DNA of 64,000 nucleotides from Pomacea canaliculata (taxonomy: Eukaryota; Mollusca; Gastropoda; Architaenioglossa; Ampullariidae). Shown here piece after piece: positions 17,221 to 29,627 of this stretch. Where the stretch lies: assembly GCF_003073045.1 (NCBI RefSeq), contig NC_037602.1, positions 558,001 through 622,000 on the forward strand, written 5' to 3'. A program made the position numbers and the translations under genes. The notes under the pieces are model-generated. The model ran no database searches, was not told the DNA's origin, and worked only from the letters and a program-made list of their open reading frames with translations. Within the stretch, counting starts at the first letter, position 1. Each line of letters begins with the position of its first letter.

Positions 17221-20200
17221 TTACAAGTCTGCAAAGACAACAAAAAAATAATCAGTGCTTTTGTAATGTGAGTATTGCTAGTGAGGCTAGAGACTGAGCA
17301 CTACAGCTTTGAAGTTTTTGTTCCACAGCAAGTTGTTCACTCAAAGTATTTGTATGTATGTTCGCCAGCAGTTAATTGTCACATGACAAGGACAGGAAAA
17401 GACCTGAGATGGTCATGCAGGGCAACTTGCACATTGGAGTGGGCTTCAGCTTTAAACAAAGAGGCTTTACAAACGGTAACTGTTGTGATGAGATAAGACA
17501 AGCTGTTGTTTATGGGATGTATGCTCGATCTGTCATGAAGAGGAGGTGAGGCTTGTGAAGTAGAGCGGACCGTGGTTTATGTAAACCCTGTTCTAACGAG
17601 AATATAAACAGTTCACAGGTGGAGCTGGGAGCCTGGCCCATAAAACTTCCAGCAGCAGATCTCGTTTTCAAACTCTCATTGTAATATCATAACCCATTCA
17701 TAACAACAGTTACAAGTACCAGCCACCAGTTTCCACAAATAATGTGACAGGCTGCACTAATGATCTCCCTTCCAACCACAAAGGGAGGAAACCACTCACT
17801 CTGACAGAAGACGCCGAGAAACTGCCGTCGGACTGTGGGGTCCAGCAGGCTGTCGTAGCTGCTGACTTTGATGATCTGAGACGGGGAGGTGATGATCTTC
17901 AACTGACTCTCGTCGCAGTTGTTGCCGATGGCGATGACGTAGACGGAGGCCTTGAACTTGAGCATGAGCGCCTCGTACGTCACCTCATTGAACGACGTCA
18001 GCACGTCGTCCACGAAGACCACCGCCATCTTGGCAGCGTCCGGCCGCCCTCCGCGTGCTGCCTCGTACCCCCCGACACGCAGGCGCTTGAGGAGGGTGCT
18101 GAGGCTGGGAGGGGCCTGAGACTGCAGCTCCGCCACGAAGCTGTCTCGCCGGAAGTGCTGCGACACAAAGATGGAGGAGATGTAGGAAGTTGAACCCATT
18201 CATGACTCGATACTTGTATATGAATGCACGTGCATGTAAGCATAGCACCATTTGGTGTACACTCAGCCTCATACAACATTTACCCGTATTAAGCTCGCAA
18301 GCCAAGGCTTCTGACGAACGTTACCCCTGACTTAGCACTCGCTACCAAGACTGTTTTCTATGAGGTCAGAAGATGCATTTGAGTAAAGACTGAAGATAAT
18401 GACGAGGACGAGTACTGAACACAGGAGATGGTGATGGCAATGGCAGAGATGCTACATCTAAAGATAATGTCACAACGAACAGAAAACCTATCCTCTAATG
18501 ACATACAGTGATACCTCGGTTCTCGAACGCCTTGACTTTCGACCAAATCGGTATTCGACCAGGAAAGTCGAGAAAATTTTGTCTTGGAATTCGAACAAAT
18601 ATTTGGAACTCGAACATCCGAACGTCCGAGATGAGCCGAGTTGAGCCGAATGGCGTTCATTGGGCCCAGCGCGCCTTGCTTGCGTCATCAGTGACAATAA
18701 CCATCCCCCTTCCCTCCTCCCTCCACATTCATTCCCTCCTGCCATAAAGTGTGGTACAGGTACAGTAAATGAAACACAATTTACTGTACTGTACAATGCA
18801 TTTTTTTTTTTTTTTAATAAATACACTTTTATTTCTTATTTCTTGTTGAGACTCATGTTTTTCTACATATTATATACAAATTAGGCCAGTAAATAGGCAT
18901 TTTCTGGGGCTTGGAACGAATTAATCCAGTTTCCATTATTTCCTTTGGGTTTCATTGCTTCGGTTCTCGAACAATTTGGTTCTCGACCGTCCTCCCGGAA
19001 CGAATTATGTTCGAGAACCGAGGTATCACTGTACTAGTTTACAGACGACAAGGACAAGGTACTCACCTTGCCCAGATCGATGTCTCCGGGCTGACAGGCC
19101 TGCGACACGGTCCCCACGCGGATGTTTCCGGTTCCAAAGTTAAACTCGTGGACCGTTTCGTTTACGAACCGTCGGACCTTAGTGACGTCACGAGAGCTCA
19201 TGGTGGCCGAGTTGTAGACAAAGATGACGTCAGCCTTCCGGTTCTTCCCGCATGCTGTGAGACATAAAATGTCCGTGCTTGTGACTAGGCATGTGTGCGA
19301 CAGTTCACAGCCATAACAGAACACCAATCCAACAGCTGTTAAATAAATTAAGTTTTATGGAAACTTTGATCATTCCCACATTAAACACACTCACATACAC
19401 GTCAACCATTCGTCAGACACAGTCGTCAGCACTGACGTACCGGCGTCATCAGCCTGCGGCAGCTCGGTGTTGCAGATGCTGACAGCCAGCCTGGAGCCCA
19501 AGGTGTTGAGGATGTCGAAGCTGGCCACTTGCATGGCGAACTCGTCAGACGGCTGAGAGGCAATGGCCTTGAGCTCGTCCACGTCGACGTCGTTGCCCAC
19601 GCCCACGGCAAACAGCCATATCCCGTCGTCCCGAGCGGCGATGGCCTCGGCCTCTGTGATGCTAGGAAACCGCGACTTGCCGTCCGTGATCACCACCCCT
19701 ACGCGGGTCACGTTCTTGCGTGCGATGCCGTCGCGGAAACCATGCGTGCGCATGCCGTGGATACCTCTTCCGGTGTACGTGTCGCCCGAGATGTAGGGGG
19801 CGTTTTTAACGGCTCGGATGAGGGTGTTCTTGTCGGGGTAACCACCGAGGTCCAGTACGGGTACGAAGGAATTGGAGAAGACGCCCAGACCCACCCGAGT
19901 GGCGTCGGGTGCGATGTGCATCCGCTCAATGATCGAGACGACGAAGCCGAGAAGTTTCTCGAAGTCGACGATCCAGACAGAAGAGGAACAATCCAGCAGG
20001 AAGTAGATGTCCACCGGCTTTTCTGCGCAACCTGTAAGTCAATAAACCACAATGTAAGACTGTCGGTCAAACTGCAGAACAATGTAAACAACTTATCAAC
20101 CGATGTAAGTAACTGGGTCACAACCAGAATGATTATCTTGTCTGATTTAACATTTAAAAGGGAGAAAAAGGGAGAAAAAAGTATGGAATAAAAACAAGAA

Positions 20201-22460
20201 TACGGAATAAAGATGAATAAAAATTGAGCAAATTTTGCAAAAGCGTTAAAGATAAGGTTAGACTTAGGGAATGAACGAATTAATAAAGACAAATAAGAAT
20301 TTTTATGGGATATTGGATAATGACTACGTGTAAGGTTACAGTTAGGGTGTCAGCTAGGCGCAGCAGACGACATCCTGTCCGCGGGCCGTTATATGGTCCA
20401 CGAAATCAGTTGGTCTGGCCCGGCACAGGCAATCGCAGGCGGTGTTCGAAATTCAGTAAATATAGGATGTCTATTTTTTATAGACACACACATTTGTATT
20501 CAGTGAACACTCATTTACTTCTTGTTTAGTGTCTGCACTGCAGGCGAAACCTGATCGCCATGCGCGTGTGTTCCACACCTTGTTTTATTGTGCAGATGAT
20601 ATACAGAGCGGTAATGAGCTTTGTATTGTATGTTAGACGACACCAAGATGGTCACCAACACCAGACGTCAGGCACGTGCGACACCTGCAGCACCTGAACC
20701 TGTCTTGCGGTGACTCAGGAGGAGGTCAGTGCCGTGTAGTCTGCGAGTGTAGACATTGTCAAAGTGTTGACACACTGTGGTGAAGCTTCGACTTGACATC
20801 AGGGCTAATGCCTCGGGCTGATTGTCACCCATTCCACCTTTCCACCTTCACCCATTCCACCCATTGTCACCCATTGTCACCCATTCCACCCATTGTCACC
20901 CATTGTCACCCATTATCACCCATTCCACCTTATGACAACTCGACTCGTGCAGGGAGCACATTCCTAGTTATCACATGACAACGGCCCGCGAATGATGTTC
21001 TACGTATTCAAATAGCTCTTGGAAGAAAAAAGTTCCCCCGCTGTTCTAAAGTCCTGGGTGAAAGGTGAAAGTGTATGAACTCAGCTTCACGCCGAGGCCT
21101 GAGAGGTTCTGTAATATCCAGAAGACGCGCAGGAACCTCACCGTTCTCATGAAAACAACAACAAGCTGCTAGCTAGCAACAGCAACAGCTGTTCTCGGAG
21201 AAATGAGTGACTAGAATCCTCAGGATGTAAGTGCTCTCGCTTCACTCGTATTTCCTATTTCTGCACGTGTCAGAACATCACGTGACCGTCGCGTGCTACT
21301 GTACACGCGCCGCGAATTAAGTCTCATCTACTTCCGGTCTGCCTCATCCTGCTGTTGAGGTGGAGAAGCATCGTCACTGCAGATGGACAGAGCAATTGAA
21401 ACGACCAGTGTGCATGGACTTCGCGCTCGCACGAGCGGATCTCATCCTCTTTATCTTGGTTCCGCGTTCAAACCCAGAACTACGTCTTGCAATTCCGGTC
21501 TCATCCCTGAGGTCCTTGTTGCCGACCTGCGCTCACCACGTCAGTCGTGACTGACCCTCGTCCTCCAGCCAATCATCCGCTCAGCCTGTCGACTAACCAA
21601 GTGGTTAGACACACGTACACGTGAGCCACGGGTAGACGGTTTTTGTGGTGACCGCTACTAACGGAAAGAATCAGCGAATAAAAAAAGAACGAAGGAAAGC
21701 AGATAGAGAAAGAAAAAGGAGTGTGGCTGGAGAAGGAAATGAGTGGGGTTATCGATATTAACGATGTCAGAAGGGGTTAATAATAATAAAGGTATGTCAT
21801 AGAGGGCCATGTCCCAGCACTAAGGGCAAACTCGTGGCTATTGACAAGGGAGGTGGGTTCACCAGGTTAATGAGTGAAAGGTTTGATGTAAGACATTGAA
21901 ACATGTTGATCACTTGTCACTTATATATGAATACACACATACATTCACTTTACACTTCATTTAAAGACATCAATCTGGACTGGTTGGACATTTTGCCAGG
22001 CGATGCATCACTGACACACGTGCGCGCACTTACCGATGGCGTTGGGCTGGTCGGCAGGCAAGGCCGTGGCTGTCCCCATGGCAAGCACCTGGTGACAGAG
22101 GTACAAACATTGGTTTTCTCTCACTCACAGTCTACTTCCACCTCACCCACTGCTATAGGACAGGACCGACAGCCTGCTGGCTATGATAAGCATGTTTGGT
22201 GCATGTTGTGATGATGTGGTGATGTGTGATGATATGATGTGTGGTGATGTGTGGTGATGTGTGGTGATGGTGTGTGTCTACAGATAGAGAGATCAGCACA
22301 AGAGTCGATAACAGTTGAAGTTCACAATTACAAAGCCCACTGAATTATTGTTTGAATTGTATGGATACATGCATGCTTTTATCGACACAATGACATGTTC
22401 ACCAAATAATGAAATGTCTACCTAATGTAGTCTTACCGTCAGCAAAGCCAGCAGATACAT
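17221..22460 (-). CDS. Secreted protein with two von Willebrand factor A domains, 407 aa
   Basis: Six minus-strand exons keep frame across GT-AG borders: 22437-22460, 22034-22088, 19441-20031, 19067-19254, 17800-18157, 17221-17228 (1224 coding bases). The first two small exons encode a signal peptide (MYLLALLTVLAMGTATA, then LPADQP). Exon 3 holds vWA domain 1: DIYFLLDCSSS contains a full MIDAS DxSxS, followed by GDTYTGRG and VVITDGKS with the other metal-site Thr and Asp. Exons 4 and 5 form vWA domain 2, starting ADVIFVYNSATMSS, where the first MIDAS Asp is Asn and the motif is degraded, and continuing through MAVVFVDDVLTSF and VYVIAIGNN. The layout resembles matrilin or collagen VI-type extracellular adhesion proteins, but no collagen or EGF part is present. 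Domain 1 should bind a divalent cation and ligand; domain 2 probably does not. The last exon adds only two residues and is the least certain part. Confidence 0.85.
18506..19031. mobile_element. pogo/Tigger-like MITE, 526 bp, in vWA gene intron 4
   Basis: The element begins CAGTGATACCTCGGTTCTCG at 18506 and ends with its exact reverse complement at 19009-19031 (23-bp perfect inverted ends). It is flanked by TA on both sides (18504-18505, 19032-19033), the target duplication of Tc1/mariner/pogo elements. The interior carries repeats of the phrases 'tcgaac' and 'ggaacgaatta', and no transposase, so it is non-autonomous. The perfect ends suggest recent insertion. Confidence 0.9.
20822..20931. repeat. 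Short minisatellite, about 11-bp unit
   Basis: Tandem copies of CACCCATTGTC and CACCCATTCCA alternate for about 110 bp. Confidence 0.9.
22194..22278. repeat. GATGTGTGGT-type short tandem repeat
   Basis: Imperfect 11-bp copies of 'gtgatgtgtgg' lie inside intron 1 of the vWA gene, just above its exon 2. Confidence 0.8.
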
Positions 22461-23263
22461 GGCCGACAGTCAAGATGTGTCGTCGTCGTCGTAGCCAACA
22501 AACGGAGTTGTAGTTGCTCCAATGAGTGGTAGCCACAAGGTTCAAACCTCGCCGTGCTCACCCGTCTCTGTGGACAGTTACACTCAACCTACAGTAGATA
22601 AGCACAAGTAGATAACTTGAAGGCGATGCTACAGCAGCTGCTGACACAGTGTATGACAATGTACAGCTGTTCACTTGTTGTTCACACAGTTCACTTGTTG
22701 CACTGATGTTGCGAGCGTCCCGTTTGCGGCTGGTGGCGCTGTGGCAGGCCTTATGTAGTGTGGCGGCCATGACTCACCACCAGTGTGGGCGACAGCATTG
22801 TGTGTGTGTCCTCACCTAAGTTTAGACAGGGTGAGACGACAACAGCCAACCGTCTTAACGACAATTGTCTCACCTGGGGTAGCCTCTACCTGACTCAGGG
22901 GATTGGCTATCAATGGCACATCTTACACCTGCAACACGATATTACATTGTTACACGCCTTTGTTCCGGGTAGTAAAACAGACAAAAAATACTCGGATAGC
23001 CATAAGCCGTTACTGACGTCACACCAGGTAGACGATGACGTAGAAACACCTTGTCATTCCAGAGGCAGGTGAATGGCGAAAGTCGAACGAAGCTCTGGTT
23101 CATGTCAGAGGCAGGAAGGAGGATGGAATTGAAGGGGTTGCTACTCTAGAGGCTCAAAAAAGCAAGAACATATTTTCATAGCTGATAAGGTCTAAATATT
23201 TCTAAAACTTAAAAGTAGAAAATTTAGAAACTCCTTTCAAAAATCGCTCTTATGTGTCAGGCT

Positions 23264-23392
23264 GGTACGTGAGGTCATCTTGCCTCCTCCAGACGATCAT
23301 CTCATCTTCTTCAGTCGTCTGTCAGCTTTGTGTTTGTCCTGGTATGACTAGGTCAAGTGCTTTGTCCTGTCTGCCGAAGTCTGTTTTCTCGT
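23264..23392. repeat. Dispersed repeat copy 2, about 130 bp
   Basis: Direct copy of 14474-14600 with few differences. No terminal repeats or target duplication are obvious at either copy, so the mode of spread is unknown. Confidence 0.85.
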
Positions 23393-23859
23393 GCACAAAC
23401 GAACATGTCTGCTGAAGACAACGGGAATCTCGTTTAAACAGTTTATCTTCCTTCCATCATTAGTTTATCAGCAACAGAATGCCGACAGCCTGACGACCAC
23501 CGCGCTGTCCTCAGTGAGTGTCCAGACGAAGATGAGATGAGTCTCACTGGGGGGAGAGAAGCTATTGCAGGAATCCACAGGGACAGGAGGGAGGCAGCCT
23601 GACGGTTACAGTCAAAGCTAGTCACGTGATACACTTTACATTCTAAAGTTGAAGTATTGCACTTGACTACCCTGTCGTCGGCTGTTATCACCGATGACAT
23701 CTTTATGACACCTTACAGGCTTCACGCTGAGGGCTGCGGGCTACTTCCCACACTACATCCGGGCTACCTGTGATTACAGCAGGTAAGTATGATACAATAA
23801 GCCACTGACACGAATAATGTACTTTCTGTAAACACTTGTTTTACATCAGGTACAGTAGT

Positions 23860-24245
23860 ATACAGTAAACAAGATGTACAGTATGTACAGTGCATGTAGA
23901 GTACACTTTGTACACCGGGTGCATGTTGTGTACAGCGTGTATGTCGTTTACATCGAGTATAGACATGTATGTGTACTTATTATGTGTACATATCGATATG
24001 TGTACATATCGTGTACATGTACATATTGTATATAGTGTTTATGTCCTTTACGTCAGTATATAGGTGTCTACGTGTACATATCGTATTACCATGTGTGCAT
24101 ATCGTATTACCATGTGTACATATCGTGTACAACGTGTACACATTGTCAGTATACAAGTGTCTATGTGTACATATCGTATTACCATGTGTACATAGCGTGT
24201 ACATGTACATATTGTACATAGTGTGTACATCGCGTACATTGGGTA
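23860..24245. repeat. GTACA-rich degenerate tandem repeat
   Basis: Repeated 'tgtgtacatatcgt' phrases, with interspersed 'attaccatg', make an irregular array of about 390 bp. The palindrome GTACATGTAC recurs in it. Confidence 0.8.
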
Positions 24246-25157
24246 CAGTTTCCGACTGTCAGCCTGCCTACCCTATTTTATTCTGTTTTCTGACTTTTTC
24301 TATTTGTTTGTTAATTTATTTCGCTGTTTCATTATCGTCTTTCAGACATTGAAACTTATTCATGAAATGAGTGACTCAGTCAGTAAGCATTCACATTTCC
24401 CAATGCTAATTAATGAGAACACTCACGCCTGCCAACACCCTCACCAGGTAAGGGGAGTAGCACCTGAGGCGTGGCAGAGAGGATGTGAGAGTTGTGAGCT
24501 CACTGGGGGATTGTGGGATGGCAGGTGGGCAGGTGTGTAAGTGTGCCAGGATTCCTCCTCCTGTGGTCATTGGGTCGCAACGATTGTAACTGGTTCATTT
24601 GGCTGCTTTGTATTTTAATTTCTTGGGATCCGCGATCAGCTGGACACCCGATATCTTGTAGCCCGCCACAGCTGCTTGCAATGTTGACAGGAAATTCACA
24701 GGGTCTGATGGCAGCTAGGTGTGCTAGGTGTGTGCTAGGTGTGCTAGGTGAGGGACAGGTGAGGGACAGGTGGCGGAACATTCCACTGCACATTCTAAAG
24801 GGTCATCCAGTGCACCCCACCCGAAGCGAATGGTGAGTAGAATGCGAAGGGTGTGAAGCGGGAACTGGGTTAATGAGCGACCTCTTCCATCCTATCTTCA
24901 CTTTCAGTAAAATTTCAACATGTTGCTAAGATTGAGTAAATCTGTACAACCGTAGGTGCGCTATCATTATTTAATGCTAGGAACACAATAAACTACTTGA
25001 TAATGGTTGATGAAGAACTTCAGTTATTTTTACTGCAACCTTATGTAAAATGGCGTATTTCATACTTGTTTTACTGGAACTCTCAGCAAAGACAAAATTG
25101 TATGTTGTGTTGCACACGTGACCACAAAAATAAACTGAAAGGTCAGTGCAGAGCACA

Positions 25158-25256
25158 GTGTCCGACAAAACGAGAGCAACACATAGCAACGTGTCAGACA
25201 AAACGAGAGCAACACATAGAAACATGTCAGACAAAACGAGAGCAACGCATAACAGA
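25158..25256. repeat. 33-bp tandem repeat, 3 copies
   Basis: Three copies beginning GTGTC(C/A)GACAAAACGAGAGC, with a few substitutions. The open frame through it (11-residue period) is not a credible gene. Confidence 0.9.
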
Positions 25257-25701
25257 CTGTCTGACAGCCGCCTGGTAACCTCGGTGACCCTACTTCCTTT
25301 AGTCACGTGTCACCTGACGTAGAGCAGAGAGCAACTACGTCTTTACCGGAGTTAAAGTAACCGCCGGACACGAAACGGAGAATTAAGGTCGTTGTTAGCT
25401 TTCTGATTTTCTTGGATTATACTGGTCACAAATATTTGGAACCATGGTGCATGTACGTTACCTAGACGCCATGTTTGAGAAAGTTTGAATGTAAGAGTTA
25501 TTTATCGATTTGTAATTTTAAAAATTAGACAACAAATATGCAATCTATTTTTTCAAAATTGTAATATTTGCATAAACTTATATTTTTGCAACAAATTTAG
25601 TTTAATAGTAGATTACGATGACATTTTTGCATGTTACTACTGGTATTCATTGTTGTTTTGTGCATAATGTAATAAACAAACGTGTACACCACACACTACC
25701 T

Positions 25702-25757
25702 ACCTCATTGTCTACACATTGTCTACACATTGTCTACACATTGTCTACACATTGTCT
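25702..25757. repeat. 11-bp tandem repeat
   Basis: About five copies of ATTGTCTACAC. Confidence 0.85.
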
Positions 25758-26672
25758 ACCCCTCTACACCTCGACACAAGTCCACCCGCACACTGCAGCT
25801 AATAGCAGCTTATAACAGCCCGCAGTTAATTATTAATTCTAGACAACACCTTATGGTAGACTTGTGCTAATTACTGATGTCTCAAACCAAACCACAATGT
25901 CATGTCAGACATGTCCAAATCTGACATCCTCATTCTTGTCATTGGAGGTGATTGCGGTGACAGAAAGTACTTGTTGTGTATTTGTATATATTACTATTTG
26001 ATTTCTTTTACCTCTTTAGTCAGCAAGAGTTGAAACAACAAGAGCAGTCGTGTATTCAACCGAGTTGTCTCACCTTCATTGTCTCAGATTTTTCATAATT
26101 ATTCTGTATTTATAAGCGTGTGAGTTTGTGTGTGAGCGCGTGTGTATGATATATACAGGTGTATATAAATAGTTTTTTCGCTCCTAAGTCCAGTGTGTGA
26201 TGTCAGCTGCGACCTAGGAGTGGCGGAGAGGAAATTCCAGACCTGGGGACATACATTTGGTTGTCATTGTAGTCTGTATGTTAGCGTATTGACACACATA
26301 CAATGACTGCCTACAGCGCCACCTACATCACACGAAGACAAGGACCACAACCACGTCTTGTGTTTGATGCCGCAAAGGAGCTCAGTCCCCCCACAGGCCT
26401 CGGTAAGGCTTACAAATAGAAAAAAAACACCACTGCCTACAACTCCGATAACAGTCAGTGTTGGTGTCAAAACCAAGTATTTGACGGAGACAACAACAAC
26501 AACAACAACAATGATTGAAGTTCTTGTAAACTGCCTGCACAGCAATTTTTTCTTAAAAATTGATAGACCAAGAAAAAGTTTTTATCTATTGTGAAAATTA
26601 TTGTTAGGTATTAGCTGTTAATTTATAATTTCTTTTCTAAATGCCATCCCGTGTTTCGACTGCTGGCTGTGT

Positions 26673-26812
26673 CACTGTGTCTGTGACAGTGACACCAGTT
26701 CACTCTGTCTGTGACAGTGACATCAGTTCACTCTGTCTGTGACAGTGACATCAGCTGACTATGTCTGTGACAGTGACATCAGTTCACTCTGTCTGTGACA
26801 GTGACACCAGTT
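26673..26812. repeat. 28-bp minisatellite, 5 copies
   Basis: The unit begins CACTCTGTCTGTGACAGTGA. It contains the near-palindrome TGTCTGTGACA, and the copies differ by single substitutions. Confidence 0.92.
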
Positions 26813-27536
26813 CACCAATTACTCTAGGGTCTGTACCTACAATAATGTACGATGTACATTCAGTCACAACACCCAGTCTGGGCTCAGAGGCCAACAGTCC
26901 GTGACGGGGCGCATCCATCTTGTCTGTCGATGGCCATCACCACACGTGACGCACACAAACACCACGACGACTACAATGTCTAAACAAGGCGATGGCTGTC
27001 ACATCATCAACGCCCGTGCATGGCTACTGTCCCCTTCCTTCCCCACCACACAGTTTCCTGTCCCTCCCTCCCTGTGCACCCTGGGGACCAGCAACACGTC
27101 ACATTGTGTCAGTGACAGGCTGCACGTAAGGTCACGTAATGTCACGGACTGACGCCTCGTGCTCCAGTCACGTGCATGTATGTCACGACGAGGACGAGAG
27201 AGAGAGAGGACGGGGAGGTGTTTGGGGGATGAGGAGTGGGGCTGTGTTGGAGAGGAATGTGAAGTGAAGATTGATGATGTCAGCAGCTGTTATGACATAC
27301 ACTTGGGCTACAACTGTGGACACCAGCGGCTGCTGACATCGTGACAACTCCCCGCCACCTGCCGGTGACTACACGGTGACTAGACAACTACTCGTGACAT
27401 GACCTGCTTCATGCTTGGCAAGACACTAACTCACGAGGTTACTCACAGGATGAGCACTTGCAGTGTCCACGTGTCCACTCAGTAAAATGATCAACACTGA
27501 CACTACGTAGTGTGTACAATCAGTTCTGTGCCATCA

Positions 27537-27708
27537 GCTCTACTGTGTGACTATACTTACTGACACTTCGATGTCATCTACTCTACTGTGGTGCTATACT
27601 TACTGACATAGCTTTGTGATCTACTCTACTGTGGTGCTATACTTACTGACACTTCCATGTCATCTACTCTACTGTGGTGCTATACTTACTGACATAGCTT
27701 TCATGGTA
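27537..27708. repeat. About 43-bp tandem repeat, 4 copies of two alternating types
   Basis: Copies share 'ctactgtggtgctatactta' and 'ctgaca' and end alternately with 'cttc(g/c)atgtcat' or 'tagctttgtgat', so there is a dimeric higher-order unit. Confidence 0.85.
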
Positions 27709-28986
27709 TACACTATACACTGTACTTATCGGCATCTTCCTGTCAATTGTTTGTGTCACACAGTACACCGTGTATACAAGGAATACTGAGAAATGACAGC
27801 GGACCTTGGCACACAGACAACATAGTCAGTGTCTACAAGATGAGGCACATGGACATGACACAGTGACACAGTGACACATTATACAGTGGTGTCGGGCGAA
27901 ATTCAACAGTTGTTACGATGCATGGCTCCAAGGGAGTGAGTGTTGTTCACCGACACACAGATTGACAGACGGAAGGAGCCGGCATCTCCAGTAATGAGAT
28001 CGCTCAGACCCTCTGTTTACTGCGCTGCACCTTGTGGGTCACTCAAACTTCTACCCCACCCGTCTACCAGTAGGATACCCGATATATTAGGGAGATTAAA
28101 GTCGCCGGAAGCTCCGCACACCACCTGCACTGTCCTACACAGGACAAACACCCACCACCTGTCATCCCAGACTAACAAACCTGTCTGACATAGAGAGGAT
28201 CAAATCCGCACACGTCCTGCGTAGGCTTAGTGTGGGTTTCTTTCTTTCGTTCTTTTTGGGGTTTTTTTATTTTGCAAATTACCGTGTGGTCTGATAGTTC
28301 AGGGGTCTGAAAGGAAAATAGGTTTTATCATAAAAGTGGACCTCCCCAATGTCCCGCCCACCTCTCTCTCACTCACACACACACGTGACAATTGCACATT
28401 CTCTCAACAAGTCACGAAGACAGCCTGGGACTGTTAGGTGTTGTACTCATTGTTTGCTGGACCAATGGTACAAGGCAACTTATATTACTTCCCACTACTT
28501 ATATTCGACATCCATCTACGGTCAAACAATACAGTGAAGAACAAACACAATTGTGTGTATGTTTGTGTTTGTGTGTGTTTGTTTGTGTGCGTGTTTGAGG
28601 GATCACGAGATGAACATCGACAGGGGCGGGAAAATTCGAAATCACAGAAAATGTTGACAACACTAAAGTAGGTAAACTCTCGGGAATAGTTTCTAATTAC
28701 TTCGCTGAAATTAGCCATGATGTGACTAAATACTGCTGTTCACTGAGTAGTTCCTTCAAATAAATTACTTCATAAGACATAAATATTACTAACAATTCAC
28801 TTGCAGTCTTAACCTCCATACTTTAATGTACAGTGAAGCGGTCAAGCCGACATCTTGACCATCGTCCTTGTCCAACGACACTCGGGTGTACAAGTACCCG
28901 GGGTGTCGAAGTGTCAAAGTGCCTTTCCACTGGCTGAACGACTTTAACACTTGTCACAGAGCCTCTTGGAGTTACAGGCTGGGATC

Positions 28987-29079
28987 TGTGTCAGGTGATG
29001 TCAGGTTTGTGTCAGGTGATGTCAGGCTTGTGTCCGGTGATGTCAGGCTTGTGTCCGGTGATGTCAGGCTTGTGTCAGG
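28987..29079. repeat. 21-bp minisatellite, about 4.5 copies
   Basis: The unit is TGTGTC(A/C)GGTGATGTCAGG plus two or three bases. It is open in frame (7-residue SGDVRLV repeat) only because of its length. Confidence 0.9.
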
Positions 29080-29534
29080 AAATGGGGTGTCGCAGGTCAG
29101 TCCGTTCACTGCCGGTGTTTGTCCGACGCTGTTGACAAATAACGATAACCCCGTGTAATCTGAAAGGTCAGGGTCGCAATAGGACAACACGGTCAACCCT
29201 CGGGACCTCCCTCCTGCCTCGAGGTGGCCTGAGGCCGCTGTGATCTACCTGAGAAAGTCAGCTGTCACAGTGTCAGGTGACCAGGTCGACAGACCCGTCG
29301 AACACACGTCACTTGACAAGATCCAGGTCATGGCTGACACCAGTGGTGACAGTGACATGGATCAACATGAACTCAAAGAACTGAACACCATTAATACCTG
29401 GGGAGCCACACTTTCCAAAGAAGCAGGTGCAGAAATGTCTGCAACGGCGACTACAGCCATGGCCAGGCTGAACAGGACCTGACGCAGCAGCATCATCATG
29501 TTTGCCACCAAGTGTAAACTGTGTAAGTGTCTCA

Positions 29535-29627
29535 TAGTTTCCAGCCTACTGTGCGGGTACAACCTTAGTTTCCAGCCTACTGTGTGGATACAACCTTAGT
29601 TTCCAGCCTACTGTGTGGGTACAACCT
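29535..29627. repeat. 31-bp tandem repeat, 3 copies
   Basis: Copies begin TAGTTTCCAGCCTACTGTG and differ at two positions. Confidence 0.92.

Noticed and set aside
19529-20191. 220-aa plus-strand frame opposite the vWA exon 3
   Set aside because: Antisense shadow of the vWA coding exon in GC-rich sequence. The minus-strand frame has conserved domain content and proper splice sites.
22539-22549. tRNA B-box-like GGTTCAAACC
   Set aside because: No A box at the right distance and no cloverleaf can be drawn; it lies next to the vWA 5' end.
24048-24239. Possible CRISPR-like alternation of repeats and spacers in the GTACA-rich block
   Set aside because: Units vary in length and sequence, there are no constant repeats with unique spacers, and the host is a eukaryote.
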